DNA from: an uncultured Opitutia bacterium
GTDB lineage: Bacteria > Verrucomicrobiota > Verrucomicrobiia > Opitutales > Opitutaceae
DNA length: 38,892 bases
Assembly: GCA_903900845.1 (NCBI GenBank)
Contig: CAIUOU010000004.1
Span: 1-38,892, forward strand
Direction of reading: 5' to 3'
Below, in pieces: positions 8,264-16,509 of the stretch. The notes under the pieces are model-generated. The model saw nothing but the letters and a program-made list of their open reading frames with translations. It was not told the origin of the DNA and did no database searches. Positions within the stretch are counted from its first letter, which is position 1; every line of letters starts with the position of its first letter. The position numbers were made by a program, and so were the translations under genes.

Positions 8264-9367
8264 TCAGAGGGAGTCGAGGAACCCGTGCAGATCGGAGGCG
8301 AAGCGGCCCATGTTGTACCGGCGCTCGCACATGGCGCGGCCCTTGGCCCCCATCTCCGCGGCGGCGCGAGGGTCGGTGGCCACTTGCTCGATGGCGCGGA
8401 CGAGAGCCTGGGGGTCGGATGGCTCGATATGCAGGCCGCAACCGGCGCGCTCCACGTCGAGTTCCGCCGGGATGGCTCCGGTTCGGGTGACAATGACCGG
8501 CCGCCCCATCGCCAGGGCCTCGATGAGGTTCGTCATGCCGACCGCCGTGCGCTGCAGCGGATCCGGGGATAGGATGATCAGGGAGGCGGCGCAGTCGCCG
8601 TACTGTTCGCGGAGGAACTCCGAGTACGTCTCGCCCGGAGCGCCCCGGCTGAGCTGCACGTTGGAAGGCCACGAGTAATCGGAGGGTCGCAGCGGGGACA
8701 CGACCCGGAAGGCGCGGCGCGACAGGTTGGCGGCAGCGACCAACGTCACATCGTCACGGCGCGTGCGTCCGCAGGATAAAAAGCGCTCGGGCGCGTAGTC
8801 CAAGCGGGGGAAGAGTCCGAGGCTGGCCCCCCAGCTCAGGTGGGCGACCTTGGCTTTCGGCGCGAGTTTCCGGGCGTGTTCCGCAGCGGGCGGGGTGAGG
8901 GCGATGATGCCGCTGTGCGCGCGGCTTTGATCGAGCGGCTCGCGCGCGAAGAGGAGTGAGACGATCCGGCAATGGTGGGCACCCAGTTCGCGCAGCAGCG
9001 GAAGCCAGTAGAGGACGTTGTGCCCGCAGTAGACGATGCCGTCGCGTCCCAGCCACGAACGCACCGCGGAGAGCAGGCGCAGGTCGTGCGGCAGCGGATT
9101 GCGGTGCAGGTAGAAGTCCGGGAGCGGTTCCGCCAGGCCGACCTCGTAGCCGAGGCGGACCAACTCGAGGCTGCCCCAGAGATGATGGGGCGCCACGACG
9201 CCGTGCTTGATCTCGTTCCAGTGGCAGCGTCCGCCGTAGGAGTTGACGTAGAGGACGCGGCGGCGCGGTTTGACGCCGACGGGCGTGAGAATTGTGAGGC
9301 CGTACTCGTTGCGCTCGGTGATGCCGTGCGCGGGTTCGAGATCGACGGTGGGCGGGCTTTTTTTCAT
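8264..9367 (-). CDS. Glycosyltransferase, group 1 / GT4-like
   Basis: 367 aa. The first part is a variable N-domain with RRVLYVNSYGGRCHWNEIKH, which is an atypical acceptor-side Rossmann start. The C-terminal half is standard GT-B: LSCGRTRRDDVTLVAAANL, then GMTNLIEALAMGRPVIVTRT carrying the donor-binding Glu, then IPAELDVERAGCGLHIEP. The ATG at 9367 (MKKSPPT) is chosen because the upstream extension is Arg-rich and overlaps the preceding GT2; this leaves an 11-bp gap. It is probably a cytoplasmic or membrane-associated sugar transferase for the EPS repeat. The family is reasonably sure; linkage and donor are unknown. Confidence 0.83.
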   Translation of the reverse strand: MKKSPPTVDLEPAHGITERNEYGLTILTPVGVKPRRRVLYVNSYGGRCHWNEIKHGVVAPHHLWGSLELVRLGYEVGLAEPLPDFYLHRNPLPHDLRLLSAVRSWLGRDGIVYCGHNVLYWLPLLRELGAHHCRIVSLLFAREPLDQSRAHSGIIALTPPAAEHARKLAPKAKVAHLSWGASLGLFPRLDYAPERFLSCGRTRRDDVTLVAAANLSRRAFRVVSPLRPSDYSWPSNVQLSRGAPGETYSEFLREQYGDCAASLIILSPDPLQRTAVGMTNLIEALAMGRPVIVTRTGAIPAELDVERAGCGLHIEPSDPQALVRAIEQVATDPRAAAEMGAKGRAMCERRYNMGRFASDLHGFLDSL

Positions 9368-9378
9368 GGAAGCGGGTG

Positions 9379-10404
9379 TCACCAGCCGGCGAGACGGAGC
9401 GCGTGTTCGAGACCGCGCGCCGGCCAGGTGGAGCGGCGGCACTGGGTGAGCGCGAGCAGCCGGTGGATCGCGCGATCCGCCGGGCCTCGCGGATCATCGA
9501 GGGCGGGTTGCTCTTCGCCGAGGATCCGCGCCACCTCGTTCCAGTCGCGGTCCCAGATGGCCAGCCGCCGAAACCGTTCCGGACCGTGCTGCCGGAGGAG
9601 TTTCGCCACCTCGCGGTCCCACCATGGCAGGGGTTCGGCCTGCAGCCGGTCAAAGTCGGCTCCGGACTCCACGAAGCCTGCCATCCAGGACGGCTTCACC
9701 GGCACGATTTCCTCTGGCGGCCAGCCGCCGTGCATATGGTGGTAGCGACGGAAGATCTCGAGGGGGCCATCTCCGTCCTCCCGCAAAAGCTCCCAGGTCT
9801 GGTACCACCGCTGCTTGCTGCGCATCCGCTCCCACGCGGTGTACTGGAAGTGCAGCACCACGATATCATCGAGATCCAGCACCGGCGCGCCGACCGGACA
9901 CGGGACCCGGGGGCTGTGGATCGCCCGCCCGTGGTGCGGCGAGCCGTCGTCGACAAAGCCGAAGGGCGTGTGACCGGGAGGTATCCAGGCCTCTCTTACG
10001 CCGGGGAGCAAGTTGACCCAGCGGAGTCGCACGACGGTTCCCGGTGCGGCGGCCGCGATCTTCGCCCAGTCGGAACTGTGCGCGCTGTTGGCTGACAGGG
10101 CCTCGTCCGCGTCGAGTCCCAGCAGGAACCGCGGTCCCGTCACCCGGCGTGCCGCCGCCAGCAGCAGTCGCTGGCGTCCCGCCTCGTCGTACTCCGCCGA
10201 GGGGTTGTGCAACACATCAACACCCGGTGCCCGTTCGAGAAACTCCCGTGTGCCGTCGGTGGACCCCTGATCCGCGACGATCACGCGCGTGGCCCACGTG
10301 CGCGCGGCGGCGAGGAACGGCGCGATGATCCAGCTCTCGTTACGAGTCGGGGTGAGGCAAAGCCGGTGGCAGCCGGCCAGAGCGGGCAGGGCGGGGGGCG
10401 TCAT
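9379..10404 (-). CDS. Glycosyltransferase family 2-like
   Basis: 341 aa. The GT-A opening is weak (HRLCLTPTRNESWIIAPFL) but is followed by RVIVADQGSTDGTREFLERA and the DXD motif LGLDADEAL near residue 105. The remainder is unusual for a short GT2, rich in Trp and His (FQYTAWERMRSKQRWYQTWE, HHMHGGWPPEEIVP) and without membrane segments. This matches the cytosolic GT2 proteins that start with TPTRNE and resemble beta-1,4-glucosyltransferases. The start is taken as ATG 10404, which overlaps the flippase stop as ATGA; ATG 10410 would add two residues. Confidence 0.85.
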   Translation of the reverse strand: MTPPALPALAGCHRLCLTPTRNESWIIAPFLAAARTWATRVIVADQGSTDGTREFLERAPGVDVLHNPSAEYDEAGRQRLLLAAARRVTGPRFLLGLDADEALSANSAHSSDWAKIAAAAPGTVVRLRWVNLLPGVREAWIPPGHTPFGFVDDGSPHHGRAIHSPRVPCPVGAPVLDLDDIVVLHFQYTAWERMRSKQRWYQTWELLREDGDGPLEIFRRYHHMHGGWPPEEIVPVKPSWMAGFVESGADFDRLQAEPLPWWDREVAKLLRQHGPERFRRLAIWDRDWNEVARILGEEQPALDDPRGPADRAIHRLLALTQCRRSTWPARGLEHALRLAGW

Positions 10405-11909
10405 GGACATACGGGGCTGGGCGCGGCCGCTGGCCGGAACGCCGTGCGCACATCGGCGAGCAGCGTGGTGGCGGACGCGCGGCCGCCCGGAAGCGCGAGC
10501 CATAAGAGGATGAAAAGAGGCGCCGCGATGGCGCCGGCGCCGGCGAGGCGTGCGGCCGGATCGAGCCCGCCGAGCAGGTGCCGGGCGGCCAGGAGGGCGG
10601 GCGCCAAGAGCGCCGCCGCCGCGAGTGGTCGGGCGACGGTCCGGAGGAAATCGCCGGTTCCGACCAACGATCCCACGCAGGCCGCGCGCAGTCGGGGTGC
10701 GATCATCAGGGCGGCTACGGTCACCTCGGCGATCGCGACTCCGGTCGGTCCGGCGACGGCGCCGGCGACCACGGCGGGCAGCAACAGGACCTGATTGAGC
10801 GCGGCCAGGCGGAGGCAGCCGCGGGCATCGCCGCGGCTGAGCAACAGCAGCGCGGTGGAGCCGACGGGTTGGCGGAACACGGCGGCGATGCACAGGATCC
10901 GCACCACCGGCACCGCCTGGTCCCAGCCGGGACCAAGCAGCACGAGCGTCGCCTCTTCGGCGAAGACCGCGAGAAAAACGCTGACGGGCATGGTCGCGAG
11001 GGAGACGAGGGTCAGGAGCCGCTGATATGCGCGGCGGTAGCGCTCCGGTTCGCGTTGCACGCGGCAGAGCGCGGGCTGCGCGACCTGATACAAGGGGCCG
11101 AGCAGTTGGTCCGTGGGCGTGGCGACGAGTTGGGCGGCCTGGCGGTAGACACCCACCGCGGCGGGGCCCGCGAATGCGCCCAACACCAGGCGGTCGCAAC
11201 CGGCCGCGAGCGCGCCAAGCAAGTTGGAGCCCAGGACGTCCGCACCGAAACGGAGATGCGGGCGGATGCTCGCGAGGTCGCGCGGCGGGCCCGGCCTCCA
11301 CGGCAAAAGGCACCAGGTGCCGACGGTGAGGAAGGCCGCGCGGGATACCTCGCGCCAGAGAAGTGCCCAGTAGCCCGCGCCGCGTGTGGCCAGCCAGATC
11401 GCCAGCGCGGTGGATGCCAGTCCCGCTCCGACCCGCGCCGTGGCCAGCGGTCCCGCCCGGAGGTTTCGTCCGAGGAGCGCCTGGTGCTGGATCGCGAGGC
11501 CGCCGGCCGGAAGGGTGAGCGCCAGACCGCAGGTAACTGCGATCAGGCGGGGATCACCCAGCATCCAGGCCAGTGCGGGGGACAGCGCGCAGAGTGCCAC
11601 CGCGAGGAGCAAGCCGGCGGCGGCGTTGATCCAGAAGAGATTCGTGACCTCCGCGGCGGACAAATCCGGACGCTGCAGGGTCGCGGTCGACAGTCCGAGG
11701 TCCCGGACCTGCTCCGCCATCGCGACGGCGGCCCCTGCCATCATCACGACGCCGAAGTCCGCGGGACTAACCAGCCGCGCCAGGATCGCGACGGAGCCGA
11801 GTCGGACCGAGAAATCGAGGCCGGCGGCCGCCGTGGTGGCGACCGTCGCGCGCACCGAGCGGCGCGCGAGTTGGTCGGACCCCTCCCGCAGAAACCGGGC
11901 GAGTTCCAT
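10401..11909 (-). CDS. Polysaccharide flippase, Wzx / PST-family (MOP superfamily)
   Basis: 502 aa integral membrane protein with roughly 12-14 predicted transmembrane helices. The N-terminus has the family feature of an amphipathic start followed by ILARLVSPADFGVVMMAGA, which corresponds to the LARLLGPEDFG-type motif of Wzx/MurJ-like exporters. Wzx proteins flip lipid-linked oligosaccharide repeats across the inner membrane. The long hydrophobic C-terminal part (AAAALLAPALLAARHLLGG) agrees with a full-length protein. It sits among glycosyltransferase genes and overlaps the following GT2 as ATGA. Which lipid-linked repeat it moves is not deducible. Confidence 0.92.
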   Translation of the reverse strand: MELARFLREGSDQLARRSVRATVATTAAAGLDFSVRLGSVAILARLVSPADFGVVMMAGAAVAMAEQVRDLGLSTATLQRPDLSAAEVTNLFWINAAAGLLLAVALCALSPALAWMLGDPRLIAVTCGLALTLPAGGLAIQHQALLGRNLRAGPLATARVGAGLASTALAIWLATRGAGYWALLWREVSRAAFLTVGTWCLLPWRPGPPRDLASIRPHLRFGADVLGSNLLGALAAGCDRLVLGAFAGPAAVGVYRQAAQLVATPTDQLLGPLYQVAQPALCRVQREPERYRRAYQRLLTLVSLATMPVSVFLAVFAEEATLVLLGPGWDQAVPVVRILCIAAVFRQPVGSTALLLLSRGDARGCLRLAALNQVLLLPAVVAGAVAGPTGVAIAEVTVAALMIAPRLRAACVGSLVGTGDFLRTVARPLAAAALLAPALLAARHLLGGLDPAARLAGAGAIAAPLFILLWLALPGGRASATTLLADVRTAFRPAAAPSPVCP

Positions 11910-11939
11910 CAGAGTCGGAAAGGACCGCGATTGCGGGTC

Positions 11940-13826
11940 TCACTTGCCGATGCGGACGTTGATCGGGGGTTGGGTCTTCGCCGGATCCGGCGCCGGGCCC
12001 ACGCCGTTTACCCAGCGGTAACCAGCGGGGATCGAGGCGTAAGCTGGCTGGGGGCGCGACGCATCAAATGGCGGCCAGGCGAGATCCCCGAACCAGGCGG
12101 GCTTAGCGGCGCGGAAGAGCGACGCGGGCACCGGGTCCGGCGCCGTGGCCTCCGAGGCCGGAATTCCGCCGGCGAAGTAGGAGAAGTTTCCTTTGCGCAC
12201 GAGCGTCCCGGCGACCCCCGTGTCGAGTCCTTGGTATCCCGCCGGTCCCGGCGTCAGGATGTAAGCGACGCCGGTCAGGTTCTGGGAGTTGTTCATGGTG
12301 ACGTTCTGCGGATCCTTGTACTCCGTGATGAGCCCGAGCGCGCTCGTCGCTGGTGTCATGATGAACCATCCCACGTGTGATGCGTTGAACATCGGGGCGG
12401 ACACGGAGACCGCGCCGCCGGCCTGGGTGAGCACACCGGCTCCGGTGAGCGCGCCATCGTTCCACGGCGGGGCGCTGCCCGTGTAACTGCTGTTCCCCAT
12501 GTTGGGGTTGCCAAGACTCACGCCGTCGCCGGCGAGGGTGTACCCCTCGCGCTGGAGGATGTTGCCGACGACGGAGTAGGCGCGCGTGAAGCGGTTCAGG
12601 CTGATCGTCCACGCCATCTGGCCTCCGAGGATCCCGTGCAGCCAGTTGCGGAAGACGGTGTCGGCGGAGGCTGATCCGAAATAACCGTCGCTCTGGAGGT
12701 TCGGCGCGATGTTCCCCTCGTAGAGGTTGAAGGCGTTGTGCGGACCATGGTTCGAGTCGATCGCGACCCCTGGCGCGCTGTCCTCGCAGAAGTTGTAGGC
12801 GAAGACGTTGCCCGAGCTCCCGTGGTTCACCTCGATCAGGGGAAAGGCCCGGTAGAGGATATTGTCCTCGATGAGGCACGCGGAGATGGTGTTGCAGAGC
12901 AGGGCGGCGCCGTTGCTGCCCGCGTGGTTCAAGGTGTCGAGAAAGCACCGGCGTACCTCGCATTGGGCCGAGTCGTTCAGGAAAAGATGATAATTGGCCG
13001 CCTGACGGATGTGGACATCGGTCACCCAGCAGCCGACGGCCTGCTGGAGCCAGACGGCGAAGGGGGCGGTGGACTGGCCCATCTCGATGCGCAGCGACTC
13101 CAATCCCACCGCCTCGGCCTGGAACTGCGCGGTGGCGACGATTGTCCGGGTGGCGCCAAGGTCGGCATAGAGCGGGGGATGGATGGAGAGGGTGGTGGCG
13201 GTCTTGCCGGTGACGCGGGTCATCTGCCGTTGCAGGCCTTCGTAGCCGAAGACGCTGATGACCGGGGTTGCGGGATTATTGTTCGCCCGGATCTGGATAA
13301 GCTGGCCGACGCTGAAGGCCGAGGTGTCGGCGATGGTCAGCGTCCGGCTACCCTTCCCGAGCCCGGCGGTGACCACGTTGCCGGAGGGCGGCCAGGACCA
13401 CGTGTAATCGCTGCCGCCCCCGATCTGGAGAAAGGTCGAGCCGCCGACGGTGGCGATCAGCACCGTCGCGGAACCCTCGCCGCGGATCGTGATTCCCCGT
13501 TTGTAGCCGGTCGAAAGGGCGCCGCGGCAGAGGTAAGTACCCGCCGGAAGGAAGACGATGTCGCCCGGCACGGCCGCGTTGATGGCCGATTGGATCGCGG
13601 CGGTGGCGTCCCGCGAACCGGTCCGATCCGCCAGATAGGGGGAACTGGTGACATCCAAGCGGCGCGTGCGGTCGGTGGGGATGCCTCCGGGTACGCCGGT
13701 TGAGACGCCCGGAGTCCAATCGACGAGACGGGCGGCTGGTATGAGTTCCGCCCGGATTTGCACGAGCGAGGTTAGGAGGAGGGCGAGGGCGATCCTCGCG
13801 AGGTGGATTGGGAGCGGCGCATTCAT
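11940..13826 (-). CDS. Secreted right-handed beta-helix protein, pectate-lyase-superfamily-like
   Basis: 628 aa with a Sec signal peptide (MNAPLPIHLARIALALLLTS, cleavage near residue 28). Residues around 70-100 carry the pectate-lyase-3/GH55-type entry motif DATAAIQSAINAAVPGDIVF followed by FLPAGTYLCRG. Parallel beta-helix coils with Asn ladders then follow (LIEDNILYRAFPLIEVNHGS, VFAYNFCEDSAPGVAIDSN). Such proteins in EPS clusters act as lyases, epimerases or depolymerases that trim the polysaccharide in the periplasm (compare AlgG/AlgL in alginate systems). The start ATG 13826 is favoured by the signal peptide. It is 7 bp downstream of the SGNH gene and 30 bp upstream of the flippase. Catalytic residues and substrate are not identifiable by eye. 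Confidence 0.78.
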   Translation of the reverse strand: MNAPLPIHLARIALALLLTSLVQIRAELIPAARLVDWTPGVSTGVPGGIPTDRTRRLDVTSSPYLADRTGSRDATAAIQSAINAAVPGDIVFLPAGTYLCRGALSTGYKRGITIRGEGSATVLIATVGGSTFLQIGGGSDYTWSWPPSGNVVTAGLGKGSRTLTIADTSAFSVGQLIQIRANNNPATPVISVFGYEGLQRQMTRVTGKTATTLSIHPPLYADLGATRTIVATAQFQAEAVGLESLRIEMGQSTAPFAVWLQQAVGCWVTDVHIRQAANYHLFLNDSAQCEVRRCFLDTLNHAGSNGAALLCNTISACLIEDNILYRAFPLIEVNHGSSGNVFAYNFCEDSAPGVAIDSNHGPHNAFNLYEGNIAPNLQSDGYFGSASADTVFRNWLHGILGGQMAWTISLNRFTRAYSVVGNILQREGYTLAGDGVSLGNPNMGNSSYTGSAPPWNDGALTGAGVLTQAGGAVSVSAPMFNASHVGWFIMTPATSALGLITEYKDPQNVTMNNSQNLTGVAYILTPGPAGYQGLDTGVAGTLVRKGNFSYFAGGIPASEATAPDPVPASLFRAAKPAWFGDLAWPPFDASRPQPAYASIPAGYRWVNGVGPAPDPAKTQPPINVRIGK

Positions 13827-13833
13827 GGCAGGT

Positions 13834-14829
13834 TCAAGGGTGTGAATTGAGTCGGGGCGCCGTGTAGCCGGCCGCGAACAGACGGCGCGCGAGCTCACGG
13901 GTGAACGCATCTGCTCCGGCCGCGTTCAGGTGTTGCGAATTGTAGAAGTTGGAGCGGTCGAGGCAGAGCGGCGATTCGCTGAAATCCCAGAAGGGAGCCC
14001 CCGAGGACGCGGCGAGATCGGCGATTTCCGCGAGGATCGCCGCGCGATTCAGCTGCAGCGGTCGCACGGCCGCGTGCTCGGGTGAGAGCACGAGTATCAC
14101 CGGCAGGCCGGACTCACGGCACAGCCGAAGCAGCGCGGCGAGTTGGTCGCGTCCGCGGTCGTCGCGGGCGACCTCGTAACCGCCCGCGGCGCGGGTGGCG
14201 AAGCGCTCGAAGTCACCGGTCCACGACCACGCCCGGGGCTGGAAACCGGCGACGAGGGTCTCCGCGCGCTCGAGCCCCGCCAGCCGCGCCAGTCCCTCGA
14301 GCCAGTGCATCCGGGGATCGGCGACCGCGTGCCCGTAAAGCGGCACGTGGCGCCAGGCCCACGCGGAGCGGTGGATCGCCCGGATCTCGTCGTAGAGCGC
14401 CGGTTCGTCGAGGTACGGCAGATATTGCCCGGGGTCGTGAATCTCGGCCGGCGTGGCCAGCGAATGCAGGTCCAGATTGTGGATGACGAGATTGGGCGCG
14501 GGGTTGTGCCGTAGATGCGTGCGGAGCACCGCGAGTTGCAGGCCGGTGTGGGAGCCGTTGCGCCCTAAGTTAAGGGCGGGGAGGCCGGTGGCCGCCGCGA
14601 GCACCCGCGGGTCATAGTGCACGAGGGCGCGGGATGATCCGGTCACGACGATCCCCGCCGTGGCCCGACCTGCCACCATCCGGTTGGTGGCGCCGAAAGA
14701 TCCGGTCTGCACGCGCCTCAATCCGTGCCTGATACCCGCATCCACCAGCAGGGCCAAAAGCGCCGTGAAGAGCGCGAATAGGGCCAGGCGCAGCAGGGCC
14801 CGGGCGGAGGCCGGCGATCGCGGCGGCAT
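13834..14829 (-). CDS. SGNH-like / MBOAT-partner protein, probable polysaccharide O-acylation factor
   Basis: 331 aa. A single N-terminal hydrophobic segment (residues about 10-30, LRLALFALFTALLALLVDAG) suggests a membrane-anchored protein with a periplasmic domain. That domain has VVTGSSRALVHYDP, equivalent to the SGNH block-I serine, and near the C-terminus NFYNSQHLNAAGADAF, equivalent to the DxxH block but with Asn at the Asp position. It directly follows the MBOAT gene (1-base TGATG overlap), the usual arrangement of MBOAT acyltransferases and their AlgJ/AlgX/DltD-type partners. Role inferred: receiving acyl groups from the MBOAT protein and placing them on the polysaccharide. The Asp-to-Asn change could alter catalysis. 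Confidence 0.72.
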   Translation of the reverse strand: MPPRSPASARALLRLALFALFTALLALLVDAGIRHGLRRVQTGSFGATNRMVAGRATAGIVVTGSSRALVHYDPRVLAAATGLPALNLGRNGSHTGLQLAVLRTHLRHNPAPNLVIHNLDLHSLATPAEIHDPGQYLPYLDEPALYDEIRAIHRSAWAWRHVPLYGHAVADPRMHWLEGLARLAGLERAETLVAGFQPRAWSWTGDFERFATRAAGGYEVARDDRGRDQLAALLRLCRESGLPVILVLSPEHAAVRPLQLNRAAILAEIADLAASSGAPFWDFSESPLCLDRSNFYNSQHLNAAGADAFTRELARRLFAAGYTAPRLNSHP

Positions 14830-16268
14830 CAGAATTGGAAATAGATGAAACGGGATCCGCCATGCACGCCGGCCAGCGCGAGGAAGATCAGGAGACCCGC
14901 GTAGGCGCCCCAGCGGGGAAGCAGCGGCATTCCGGCCAGCAGCGTGCCGATCGGCCGGTGGCGGTGGAGGCGTTGCGCGGACTCCAGCAGTAGCACCGCG
15001 AGCGCGCCGAACGCCATTTGTCGCGGACCGCAGCTTTCGGTCGTCAATTGCAGCTCAGACCAGCCGGTCGCCAGACGGGAGAGGATCACAAACGCTTCGG
15101 TCACTGAGGTCGCGCGGAAAAAGACCCAGGAAAGGCAGATCAGCAGGAAGGTTGTGCACCATCCAACCGTCTTCCGCGTGAAGTCCTGCTCCCCCAATCC
15201 CGCCCGCGCCCAGAGACGATCGCGTCCGTCGCGCGATGCGTGCCCCGCGGCGACGTAGGCGCCGTTGAGCAGTCCCCACACCACAAAGTTCCAGGCGGCA
15301 CCATGCCACAGTCCGCTGAGCGCGAAGGTGAGCAGGAGGTTGCGGGTGCGGCGCCAGGACCCGGCGCGACCGCCCCCGAGGGGTACGTACACGTAATCAC
15401 GGAACCAGCTGGAGAGTGAGATGTGCCAGCGGCGCCAGAACTCGCCCGTGCTGGAGGCGGAATAGGGCGCGTCGAAGTTCTCCATCAGCCGGAACCCGAG
15501 GACGCGCGCGGCGCCGACCGCGATGTCCGAATAGCCGGAAAAGTCACAGTAGATCTGATACGCGAAGGCGACGGTCGCGACAGCGAGCTGGGGACCGGAG
15601 TGCGCGGCGGGATCGCCATAGGCGTCGTTGACGTGCAGCGCGAGCCGGTCGGCGATGACGAGCTTCTTGAAGAAGCCCCATGCCATTCGCTTCAGCCCGC
15701 TGGTGAGCAGCGCGGGGTCGAACTCGTGGCGCGCTCGGAATTGGGCGAGCAGGTTTTGCGGGCGCTCAATGGGGCCGGCGACGAGTTGGGGGAAGAAGAG
15801 GACGTAGGTGGCGAAGATCCGCCAGTCCCGCTCGGCCCGCTGCCGGCCGCGGTGGACCTCGATCACGTAGCTCAGACTCTGGAACGTATGGAACGAAAGT
15901 CCGACGGGCAGGATGAGATCGAGGGTCGGCGGGGAGGGGCGCCAGCCTGCGAGCTCGGCGAGGCCGACGAACGTGGAGGTGAAAAACGCGTAGTACTTGA
16001 ACGCGAAAAGAATCAGGCAGGTGGCAACGATGCTGCCGGCGAACCACGCCGTGCGACTGCGACCTCGGGCCGTTTCAATCTTCCTCGCTGCGGCAAAGTC
16101 GACGCCGATGGTTGCGCCGAGCACGAGGATGTATGCCGGCACGAACGCCATGTAGAACACGGCGCTGGCCAGCAACAGGAACGACGTGCGGCGCGCGTGC
16201 GGAAGCGCGAAGTAGATCGCGCAGACCGCCGGAAAAAACACCGCGAACTCCAGCGAATTGAAAAGCAT
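14829..16268 (-). CDS. MBOAT-family O-acyltransferase (AlgI-like)
   Basis: 479 aa membrane protein beginning MLFNSLEFAVFFPAVCAIYF, the usual start of AlgI/DltB-type proteins. Conserved blocks include FVPAYILVLGATIGVDFAAA, PVGLSFHTFQSLSYVIEV, RRWHISLSSWFRDYVYVPLG and the catalytic histidine in ALSGLWHGAAWNFVVWG near residue 325. These proteins move acyl (usually acetyl) groups across the membrane for O-acetylation of alginate or other EPS. The start ATG 16268 is preceded by GGAAG as a possible ribosome site, and a REP element begins only 9 bp upstream of the ATG. It pairs with the SGNH gene immediately downstream. This is the first gene of the cluster after the RAYT interruption. Confidence 0.95.
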   Translation of the reverse strand: MLFNSLEFAVFFPAVCAIYFALPHARRTSFLLLASAVFYMAFVPAYILVLGATIGVDFAAARKIETARGRSRTAWFAGSIVATCLILFAFKYYAFFTSTFVGLAELAGWRPSPPTLDLILPVGLSFHTFQSLSYVIEVHRGRQRAERDWRIFATYVLFFPQLVAGPIERPQNLLAQFRARHEFDPALLTSGLKRMAWGFFKKLVIADRLALHVNDAYGDPAAHSGPQLAVATVAFAYQIYCDFSGYSDIAVGAARVLGFRLMENFDAPYSASSTGEFWRRWHISLSSWFRDYVYVPLGGGRAGSWRRTRNLLLTFALSGLWHGAAWNFVVWGLLNGAYVAAGHASRDGRDRLWARAGLGEQDFTRKTVGWCTTFLLICLSWVFFRATSVTEAFVILSRLATGWSELQLTTESCGPRQMAFGALAVLLLESAQRLHRHRPIGTLLAGMPLLPRWGAYAGLLIFLALAGVHGGSRFIYFQF

Positions 16269-16276
16269 CCCCGCTT

Positions 16277-16475
16277 CCGCCCTAAGGGGTCAGGGCGTTA
16301 AATGTTTAAACCGAGTGCCTCGTAACCACCGTCAGGCTCAGTCCATCGCCGCTTACGAAGGCTACTCCAACCCCGCGCTACGGCGGATCATGGATCCAAA
16401 AAGCCTGCTATCAGCTCCTTACAATAACCTCCCGTAGCGAGGGGTTCGCTCTAAACATTCAACGCCCTGACCCCA
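16277..16475. repeat. REP module 1: inverted REP pair around a non-coding core
   Basis: The 14-bp core GGGGTCAGGGCGTT lies on the plus strand at 16286-16299 and inverted at 16461-16474. Flanks are shared with the other copies (CTAA before, TTTAAA/ATTC after). The 24 bases 16277-16300 are identical to 27424-27447. The core between the arms, 16310-16450, has no credible gene; it holds a 15-bp inverted repeat with one mismatch (16369-16383 with 16432-16446) separated by 48 bases. Together with 16510-16597 this accounts for the gap between the MBOAT and RAYT genes. Confidence 0.85.
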
Positions 16476-16509
16476 TAAAAAAGGGGTCAGGGCGTTGAAT
16501 GTTTTTTTT
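16453..16509 (+). terminator. Plus-strand intrinsic-terminator-like hairpin upstream of RAYT
   Basis: Two back-to-back inverted REPs form a perfect 22-bp stem (16453-16474 with 16483-16504), an 8-base A-rich loop, and a T8 run at 16502-16509 on the plus strand. On the minus strand the hairpin is not followed by a T run, so any termination should be plus-strand biased. It lies 88 bases before the RAYT start and would block rightward readthrough into that gene. Confidence 0.7.

Noticed and set aside
10578-12380. 600-codon open frame on the plus strand opposite the flippase and beta-helix genes
   Set aside because: It is the antisense of two well-supported genes; the sequence is Gly/Arg/Gln-rich without any domain, and long antisense frames are expected at this GC content.
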